Assembly: GCA_037178625.1 (NCBI GenBank)
Contig: CM074145.1
Coordinates: 2,017,783-2,081,782, forward strand
Length of the DNA: 64,000 nt
Direction: 5' to 3'
Source: Skeletonema tropicum
Taxonomy: Eukaryota; Bacillariophyta; Thalassiosirophyceae; Thalassiosirales; Thalassiosiraceae
The stretch's first letter is position 1, and each line of letters starts with the position of its first letter. Below are positions 55,784 to 64,000 of this stretch, one piece after another. Under the pieces are notes generated by a model. That model saw only the letters and a program-made list of their open reading frames with translations, was not told the origin of the DNA and ran no database searches. The position numbers were made by a program, and so were the translations under genes.

Positions 55784-56928
55784 TGTTGTGATCTTATAAA
55801 GAAATGTCGGACTATATATGTAACACGAGATAAATTAGATGATTATGAATACTCCTAAGTTTAAGTAAGTACGGAGAGTGTTCCTTTTAGTATTTACCTT
55901 CTCTCTGGAAAGTCTATATCTGATGTTTAACAAAGTAGGTCGTGGCGATGGTCGTAAGCCATCGTCCCAACTTTTATTTTGTGATGATAATAGATCTGAC
56001 GACATCACGACATCGTGTGGGAATAATATCACCTCCACTCTGGTTGCTTGCATTTTACTCACTTGGGCTGTCTTTTTCAACTTTCGGAATATTGATTCAG
56101 CTCGCGATTTCAAGTTCAACACATCAGTGCTGCTGCTGATCTTGGCAAGCTGGCGGAGATAAGTAGATACTTCTAGAGTACATCATGTGGTTGGAGTTAG
56201 TGGAATCAGGCCTACTTGGCGTAAGGCTTATTTTTGATCGATAAGTAGGCCTATCGAGATAGTTGGCTGCACCCCATCAGCTCGTGATTTCAAGTAAAAC
56301 TTGTCCACATAAGTGCTGCTGCTGATCCTGGCTTGGAGGAATGAAAGTCCGCCGATAATAAAGGCCTACTTATCGAGATAGTTGGCACAACCCCCCCCAG
56401 AGAAGAGCCAGGCAGGATAGGTTACTTGTATTTTAGAGACAAGTACTCGTGGATGATGTAATCATTGAACTGAAGTTGTTGAAGTACGTCGAATATCGAG
56501 TTTCTCCTTGAAAGTATCTCCGTGATCGCAATGCTTCTCAGCAGGGACCCTTCTCCCTAACTTCTTTGAATGGAGTAAGTAAGTATGGTGTGGGTTGTAT
56601 GAAGGATTCAGCAATTCACAAATGCTCATGTGATTGTAGTGTGGGTTGTATGTCGCGTGAAATGTTTCAATGATTCACAACAATAATGCACAGCTATGCA
56701 GCATCTTTTTCAACTTTCGGACTCTTCGCAATTGCAATTCCGCGATCACCTCATACAGACATCAAACAACAAATAGATACTCATGCTCGGTAGGTGAACG
56801 CACAAGGCACACAATATTCTCTTTCACAAATAAATGCAAGCCACAAGGCAACTCAAATGGATATCTCCGTCCAGATATTGCACAGTTGAACACCAAAAGA
56901 TATATCACAAGTGCCGAACAACAATACA

Positions 56929-57735
56929 ATGGCCAATGAACTCATCGTAGACTTCCCTGAACATTCGCACAGATACTACATGATGTGTCATCAGGATCTC
57001 AAGGGCGAGGGCGAGTGCGAGGGCGAGTACAAGAATCATGCTGTCAGCCGTGCTGTCAGCCGAGGGAGCAGCCCACATCAAGATCAAGCCTCTTCTCGTG
57101 GTCAGACCAGTCAGGAACGATGTCATTGTCATCTTCTTCAACAGCCAGAAATGAGCATCCTTCGCTCAAGCTCAAAGAGCTGGAAAAACGACTCCTCCAA
57201 CGCCAACGCAGGTGGTCGCAGCGGCAGCGGTCCTTCTCTAGCTGGAGCTGCAAGATCTGTTCGCATTGCTGCAACATCGTCGATTTATTTCGTCACTAAG
57301 CACGAAGATAGGGAAGACGTTGATCGCCAAGATCTCTGGTACAGTCATGCAGACCTAAAGCTCATGAAGCTCGCTGCTCTTAAGGATGTCTTGGAAGTTC
57401 GTGGCCAGGTGGCTTCTGGAGTTCCTCTTGATTACTTTTTGAGAGAGAACGATGATAGCATCGTGTGCCTTATGGGCATCGAAGATCTTTGTTCTAAAGC
57501 CCACGTGGTCAAAGCGAAGAAGACGCGTATAGAACGATGTGTTCATGCAGTCCTCCAAGAGCAAGAGCGGCAGGAGATGATGGATGTTTCCTCCTCTTGT
57601 CCTCTTACCGATTGGCGGGGAGCAGGATATGATTGCACATGCTGCGTTCTTACAGACGAAGATTGCTGCAATGAGAGCACGTCAGCTTGGTTTGCTTCAC
57701 CAAGCGTTCGACCAAGGTTCGACATGAGCGTGTGA
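56929..57735 (+). CDS. Array unit 4 protein
   Basis: Sequence as unit 3, same start, same frameshifted tail and the same 2-bp AT expansion upstream. Confidence 0.55.
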   Translation: MANELIVDFPEHSHRYYMMCHQDLKGEGECEGEYKNHAVSRAVSRGSSPHQDQASSRGQTSQERCHCHLLQQPEMSILRSSSKSWKNDSSNANAGGRSGSGPSLAGAARSVRIAATSSIYFVTKHEDREDVDRQDLWYSHADLKLMKLAALKDVLEVRGQVASGVPLDYFLRENDDSIVCLMGIEDLCSKAHVVKAKKTRIERCVHAVLQEQERQEMMDVSSSCPLTDWRGAGYDCTCCVLTDEDCCNESTSAWFASPSVRPRFDMSV

Positions 57736-58878
57736 TGTTGTGATCTTATAAAGAAATGTCGGACTATATATGTAACACGAGATAAATTAGATGATTATGA
57801 ATACTCCTAAGTTTAAGTAAGTACGGAGAGTGTTCCTTTTAGTATTTACCTTCTCTCTGGAAAGTCTATATCTGATGTTTAACAAAGTAGGTCGTGGCGA
57901 TGGTCGTAAGCCATCGTCCCAACTTTTATTTTGTGATGATAATAGATCTGACGACATCACGACATCGTGTGGGAATAATATCACCTCCACTCTGGTTGCT
58001 TGCATTTTACTCACTTGGGCTGTCTTTTTCAACTTTCGGAATATTGATTCAGCTCGCGATTTCAAGTTCAACACATCAGTGCTGCTGCTGATCTTGGCAA
58101 GCTGGCGGAGATAAGTAGATACTTCTAGAGTACATCATGTGGTTGGAGTTAGTGGAATCAGGCCTACTTGGCGTAAGGCTTATTTTTGATCGATAAGTAG
58201 GCCTATCGAGATAGTTGGCTGCACCCCATCAGCTCGTGATTTCAAGTAAAACTTGTCCACATAAGTGCTGCTGCTGATCCTGGCTTGGAGGAATGAAAGT
58301 CCGCCGATAATAAAGGCCTACTTATCGAGATAGTTGGCACAACCCCCCCCAGAGAAGAGCCAGGCAGGATAGGTTACTTGTATTTTAGAGACAAGTACTC
58401 GTGGATGATGTAATCATTGAACTGAAGTTGTTGAAGTACGTCGAATATCGAGTTTCTCCTTGAAAGTATCTCCGTGATCGCAATGCTTCTCAGCAGGGAC
58501 CCTTCTCCCTAACTTCTTTGAATGGAGTAAGTAAGTATGGTGTGGGTTGTATGAAGGATTCAGCAATTCACAAATGCTCATGTGATTGTAGTGTGGGTTG
58601 TATGTCGCGTGAAATGTTTCAATGATTCACAACAATAATGCACAGCTATGCAGCATCTTTTTCAACTTTCGGACTCTTCGCAATTGCAATTCCGCGATCA
58701 CCTCATACAGACATCAAACAACAAATAGATACTCATGCTCGGTAGGTGAACGCACAAGGCACACAATATTCTCTTTCACAAATAAATGCAAGCCACAAGG
58801 CAACTCAAATGGATATCTCCGTCCAGATATTGCACAGTTGAACACCAAAAGATATCACAAGTGCCGAACAACAATACA

Positions 58879-59685
58879 ATGGCCAATGAACTCATCGTAG
58901 ACTTCCCTGAACATTCGCACAGATACTACATGATGTGTCATCAGGATCTCAAGGGCGAGGGCGAGTGCGAGGGCGAGTACAAGAATCATGCTGTCAGCCG
59001 TGCTGTCAGCCGAGGGAGCAGCCCACATCAAGATCAAGCCTCTTCTCGTGGTCAGACCAGTCAGGAACGATGTCATTGTCATCTTCTTCAACAGCCAGAA
59101 ATGAGCATCCTTCGCTCAAGCTCAAAGAGCTGGAAAAACGACTCCTCCAACGCCAACGCAGGTGGTCGCAGCGGCAGCGGTCCTTCTCTAGCTGGAGCTG
59201 CAAGATCTGTTCGCATTGCTGCAACATCGTCGATTTATTTCGTCACTAAGCACGAAGATAGGGAAGACGTTGATCGCCAAGATCTCTGGTACAGTCATGC
59301 AGACCTAAAGCTCATGAAGCTCGCTGCTCTTAAGGATGTCTTGGAAGTTCGTGGCCAGGTGGCTTCTGGAGTTCCTCTTGATTACTTTTTGAGAGAGAAC
59401 GATGATAGCATCGTGTGCCTTATGGGCATCGAAGATCTTTGTTCTAAAGCCCACGTGGTCAAAGCGAAGAAGACGCGTATAGAACGATGTGTTCATGCAG
59501 TCCTCCAAGAGCAAGAGCGGCAGGAGATGATGGATGTTTCCTCCTCTTGTCCTCTTACCGATTGGCGGGGAGCAGGATATGATTGCACATGCTGCGTTCT
59601 TACAGACGAAGATTGCTGCAATGAGAGCACGTCAGCTTGGTTTGCTTCACCAAGCGTTCGACCAAGGTTCGACATGAGCGTGTGA
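58879..59685 (+). CDS. Array unit 5 protein
   Basis: As unit 2; 268 codons, frameshifted tail. Spacing to unit 6 is 1950 bp. Confidence 0.55.
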   Translation: MANELIVDFPEHSHRYYMMCHQDLKGEGECEGEYKNHAVSRAVSRGSSPHQDQASSRGQTSQERCHCHLLQQPEMSILRSSSKSWKNDSSNANAGGRSGSGPSLAGAARSVRIAATSSIYFVTKHEDREDVDRQDLWYSHADLKLMKLAALKDVLEVRGQVASGVPLDYFLRENDDSIVCLMGIEDLCSKAHVVKAKKTRIERCVHAVLQEQERQEMMDVSSSCPLTDWRGAGYDCTCCVLTDEDCCNESTSAWFASPSVRPRFDMSV

Positions 59686-60828
59686 TGTTGTGATCTTATA
59701 AAGAAATGTCGGACTATATATGTAACACGAGATAAATTAGATGATTATGAATACTCCTAAGTTTAAGTAAGTACGGAGAGTGTTCCTTTTAGTATTTACC
59801 TTCTCTCTGGAAAGTCTATATCTGATGTTTAACAAAGTAGGTCGTGGCGATGGTCGTAAGCCATCGTCCCAACTTTTATTTTGTGATGATAATAGATCTG
59901 ACGACATCACGACATCGTGTGGGAATAATATCACCTCCACTCTGGTTGCTTGCATTTTACTCACTTGGGCTGTCTTTTTCAACTTTCGGAATATTGATTC
60001 AGCTCGCGATTTCAAGTTCAACACATCAGTGCTGCTGCTGATCTTGGCAAGCTGGCGGAGATAAGTAGATACTTCTAGAGTACATCATGTGGTTGGAGTT
60101 AGTGGAATCAGGCCTACTTGGCGTAAGGCTTATTTTTGATCGATAAGTAGGCCTATCGAGATAGTTGGCTGCACCCCATCAGCTCGTGATTTCAAGTAAA
60201 ACTTGTCCACATAAGTGCTGCTGCTGATCCTGGCTTGGAGGAATGAAAGTCCGCCGATAATAAAGGCCTACTTATCGAGATAGTTGGCACAACCCCCCCC
60301 AGAGAAGAGCCAGGCAGGATAGGTTACTTGTATTTTAGAGACAAGTACTCGTGGATGATGTAATCATTGAACTGAAGTTGTTGAAGTACGTCGAATATCG
60401 AGTTTCTCCTTGAAAGTATCTCCGTGATCGCAATGCTTCTCAGCAGGGACCCTTCTCCCTAACTTCTTTGAATGGAGTAAGTAAGTATGGTGTGGGTTGT
60501 ATGAAGGATTCAGCAATTCACAAATGCTCATGTGATTGTAGTGTGGGTTGTATGTCGCGTGAAATGTTTCAATGATTCACAACAATAATGCACAGCTATG
60601 CAGCATCTTTTTCAACTTTCGGACTCTTCGCAATTGCAATTCCGCGATCACCTCATACAGACATCAAACAACAAATAGATACTCATGCTCGGTAGGTGAA
60701 CGCACAAGGCACACAATATTCTCTTTCACAAATAAATGCAAGCCACAAGGCAACTCAAATGGATATCTCCGTCCAGATATTGCACAGTTGAACACCAAAA
60801 GATATCACAAGTGCCGAACAACAATACA

Positions 60829-61635
60829 ATGGCCAATGAACTCATCGTAGACTTCCCTGAACATTCGCACAGATACTACATGATGTGTCATCAGGATCTC
60901 AAGGGCGAGGGCGAGTGCGAGGGCGAGTACAAGAATCATGCTGTCAGCCGTGCTGTCAGCCGAGGGAGCAGCCCACATCAAGATCAAGCCTCTTCTCGTG
61001 GTCAGACCAGTCAGGAACGATGTCATTGTCATCTTCTTCAACAGCCAGAAATGAGCATCCTTCGCTCAAGCTCAAAGAGCTGGAAAAACGACTCCTCCAA
61101 CGCCAACGCAGGTGGTCGCAGCGGCAGCGGTCCTTCTCTAGCTGGAGCTGCAAGATCTGTTCGCATTGCTGCAACATCGTCGATTTATTTCGTCACTAAG
61201 CACGAAGATAGGGAAGACGTTGATCGCCAAGATCTCTGGTACAGTCATGCAGACCTAAAGCTCATGAAGCTCGCTGCTCTTAAGGATGTCTTGGAAGTTC
61301 GTGGCCAGGTGGCTTCTGGAGTTCCTCTTGATTACTTTTTGAGAGAGAACGATGATAGCATCGTGTGCCTTATGGGCATCGAAGATCTTTGTTCTAAAGC
61401 CCACGTGGTCAAAGCGAAGAAGACGCGTATAGAACGATGTGTTCATGCAGTCCTCCAAGAGCAAGAGCGGCAGGAGATGATGGATGTTTCCTCCTCTTGT
61501 CCTCTTACCGATTGGCGGGGAGCAGGATATGATTGCACATGCTGCGTTCTTACAGACGAAGATTGCTGCAATGAGAGCACGTCAGCTTGGTTTGCTTCAC
61601 CAAGCGTTCGACCAAGGTTCGACATGAGCGTGTGA
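60829..61635 (+). CDS. Array unit 6 protein
   Basis: As unit 2 in the coding part, but its downstream spacer has the 8-bp longer form GATGTGATATTGATGTG, shared with units 1 and 7 only. Confidence 0.55.
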   Translation: MANELIVDFPEHSHRYYMMCHQDLKGEGECEGEYKNHAVSRAVSRGSSPHQDQASSRGQTSQERCHCHLLQQPEMSILRSSSKSWKNDSSNANAGGRSGSGPSLAGAARSVRIAATSSIYFVTKHEDREDVDRQDLWYSHADLKLMKLAALKDVLEVRGQVASGVPLDYFLRENDDSIVCLMGIEDLCSKAHVVKAKKTRIERCVHAVLQEQERQEMMDVSSSCPLTDWRGAGYDCTCCVLTDEDCCNESTSAWFASPSVRPRFDMSV

Positions 61636-62786
61636 TGTGATATTGATGTGATCTTATAAAGAAATGTCGGACTATATATGTAACACGAGATAAATTAGAT
61701 GATTATGAATACTCCTAAGTTTAAGTAAGTACGGAGAGTGTTCCTTTTAGTATTTACCTTCTCTCTGGAAAGTCTATATCTGATGTTTAACAAAGTAGGT
61801 CGTGGCGATGGTCGTAAGCCATCGTCCCAACTTTTATTTTGTGATGATAATAGATCTGACGACATCACGACATCGTGTGGGAATAATATCACCTCCACTC
61901 TGGTTGCTTGCATTTTACTCACTTGGGCTGTCTTTTTCAACTTTCGGAATATTGATTCAGCTCGCGATTTCAAGTTCAACACATCAGTGCTGCTGCTGAT
62001 CTTGGCAAGCTGGCGGAGATAAGTAGATACTTCTAGAGTACATCATGTGGTTGGAGTTAGTGGAATCAGGCCTACTTGGCGTAAGGCTTATTTTTGATCG
62101 ATAAGTAGGCCTATCGAGATAGTTGGCTGCACCCCATCAGCTCGTGATTTCAAGTAAAACTTGTCCACATAAGTGCTGCTGCTGATCCTGGCTTGGAGGA
62201 ATGAAAGTCCGCCGATAATAAAGGCCTACTTATCGAGATAGTTGGCACAACCCCCCCCAGAGAAGAGCCAGGCAGGATAGGTTACTTGTATTTTAGAGAC
62301 AAGTACTCGTGGATGATGTAATCATTGAACTGAAGTTGTTGAAGTACGTCGAATATCGAGTTTCTCCTTGAAAGTATCTCCGTGATCGCAATGCTTCTCA
62401 GCAGGGACCCTTCTCCCTAACTTCTTTGAATGGAGTAAGTAAGTATGGTGTGGGTTGTATGAAGGATTCAGCAATTCACAAATGCTCATGTGATTGTAGT
62501 GTGGGTTGTATGTCGCGTGAAATGTTTCAATGATTCACAACAATAATGCACAGCTATGCAGCATCTTTTTCAACTTTCGGACTCTTCGCAATTGCAATTC
62601 CGCGATCACCTCATACAGACATCAAACAACAAATAGATACTCATGCTCGGTAGGTGAACGCACAAGGCACACAATATTCTCTTTCACAAATAAATGCAAG
62701 CCACAAGGCAACTCAAATGGATATCTCCGTCCAGATATTGCACAGTTGAACACCAAAAGATATCACAAGTGCCGAACAACAATACA

Positions 62787-63604
62787 ATGGCCAATGAACT
62801 CATCGTAGACTTCCCTGAACATTCGCACAGATACTACATGATGTGTCATCAGGATCTCAAGGGCGAGGGCGAGTGCGAGGGCGAGTACAAGAATCATGCT
62901 GTCAGCCGTGCTGTCAGCCGAGGGAGCAGCCCACATCAAGATCAAGCCTCTTCTCGTGGTCAGACCAGTCAGGAACGATGTCATTGTCATCTTCTTCAAC
63001 AGCCAGAAATGAGCATCCTTCGCTCAAGCTCAAAGAGCTGGAAAAAAAACGACTCCTCCCTCCAACGCCAACGCAGGTGGTCGCAGCGGCAGCGGTCCTT
63101 CTCTAGCTGGAGCTGCAAGATCTGTTCGCATTGCTGCAACATCGTCGATTTATTTCGTCACTAAGCACGAAGATAGGGGAAGACGTTGATCGCCAAGATC
63201 TTCTGGTACAGTCATGCAGACCTAAAGCTCATGAAGCTCGCTGCTCTTAAGGATGTCTTGGAAGTTCGTGGCCAGGTTGGCTTCTGGAGTTCCTCTTGAT
63301 TACTTTTTGAGAGAGAACGATGATAGCATCGTGTGCCTTATGGGCATCGAAAGATCTTTGTTCTAAAGCCCACGTGGTCAAAGCGAAGAAGACGCGTATA
63401 GAACGATGTGTTCATGCAGTCCTCCAAGAGCAAGAGCGGCAGGAGATGATGGATGTTTCCTCCTCTTGTCCTCTTACCGATTGGCGGGGAGCAGGATATG
63501 ATTGCACATGCTGCGTTCTTACAGACGAAGATTGCTGCAATGAGAGCACGTCAGCTTGGTTTGCTTCACCAAGCGTTCGACCAAGGTTCGACATGAGCGT
63601 GTGA
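62787..63604 (+). pseudogene. Array unit 7, frame broken by several indels
   Basis: Starts like the others, then loses frame near 63042 (AAAAAAAACG instead of AAAAACG) and again at 63054 (TCCCTCC), 63176 (GGGG), 63199 (TT), 63276 (TT) and 63351 (AAA). The spacer after it has further homopolymer changes. All sit in short runs, and none occurs in units 2-6. This looks like consensus error at a contig end, not a real pseudogene. Confidence 0.6.
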
Positions 63605-64000
63605 TGTGATATTGATGTGATCTATAAAGAAATGTCGGACTATATATGTAACACGAGATAAAATTAGATGATTATGAATACTCCTAAGTTTAAGTAAGTA
63701 CGGAGAGTGTTTCCTTTTAGTATTTACTTCTCTCTGGAAAAGTCTATATCTGATGTTTAAACAAGTAGGTCGTGGCGATGGTCGTAAGCCATCGTCCCCA
63801 ACTTTTATTTTGTGATGATAATAGATCTGACGACATCACGACATCGTGTGGGAATAATATCACCTCCACTCTGGTTGCTTGCATTTTACTCACTTGGGCT
63901 GTCTTTTTTCAACTTTCGGAATATTGATTCAGCTCGCGATTTTCAAGTTCAACACATCAGTGCTGCTGCTGATCTTGGCAAGCTGGCGGAGATAAGTAGA

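Larger units (their letters stand above)
51209..64000 (+). repeat. Tandem array of 1.95-kb units, about 6.5 copies, running off the window
   Basis: Units start (at AGCCCACATC) at 51209, 53166, 55118, 57070, 59020, 60970 and 62928. Successive spacings are 1957, 1952, 1952, 1950, 1950 and 1958 bp. They are explained by three small differences from a 1950-bp base: an 8-bp insertion GTGATATT-type in the spacer (units 1, 6, 7), a 2-bp AT expansion (before units 3 and 4), and the one-base frameshift (unit 1 lacks it). Every unit has one ORF and about 1.1 kb of non-coding spacer. Sequence is otherwise nearly identical, so the array is recent or homogenised. Confidence 0.95.

Overview
The window is nuclear DNA of a eukaryotic microalga, most likely a diatom. 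Evidence: short introns (about 80-125 bp) with GTAAGT/GTGAGT donors, two nuclear tRNA genes, a TMEM43 homologue, a PHD-finger chromatin protein, a Ty1/copia fragment of the type common in diatoms, and a tandemly amplified protein family that resembles one seen in diatom genomes. The species cannot be named from this sequence.

Layout. 1-104 is a near-perfect palindrome. About 3040-6730 is a decayed LINE-like element (endonuclease, reverse transcriptase, RNase H). 8182-8340 holds tRNA-Ala(UGC) and tRNA-Leu(CAA) 5 nt apart. 9530-14146 has three ordinary genes: a secreted or membrane protein with a hevein-like chitin-binding module, an adenylate kinase on the minus strand, and a four-exon protein built from a duplicated domain. 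14787-26554 is a repeat zone: a non-autonomous element flanked by 328-bp direct repeats, a gene pair including the C-terminal half of a PIF1-like helicase, and a second copy of the element split by a 3.26-kb Penelope-like insertion with a target-site duplication. 26555-32900 is gene-poor, with a copia fragment and one frameshifted gene remnant.

32916-49458 is the main gene block: TMEM43, a MITE-like foldback element, a 1646-residue four-exon membrane protein, and a 2031-residue PHD/DDT-type chromatin protein. The TMEM43 and PHD genes were once tail-to-tail neighbours that were duplicated together. One duplicate kept TMEM43 and lost the PHD gene; the other kept the PHD gene and lost TMEM43. 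The 1646-residue protein appears to join an M50B-like HEXXH membrane region, a class-II glutamine amidotransferase domain, a SIS domain, further membrane helices and two EF-hands.

51209-64000 is a tandem array of 1.95-kb units, each with one copy of the same open reading frame. The first copy has a different C-terminus from the rest because of a one-base difference. The last copy carries many homopolymer indels, which look like low-quality consensus at a contig end. The strongest leads are the metalloprotease/amidotransferase/SIS/EF-hand fusion, the tandem array with its amplified frameshift, and the Penelope-like insertion.
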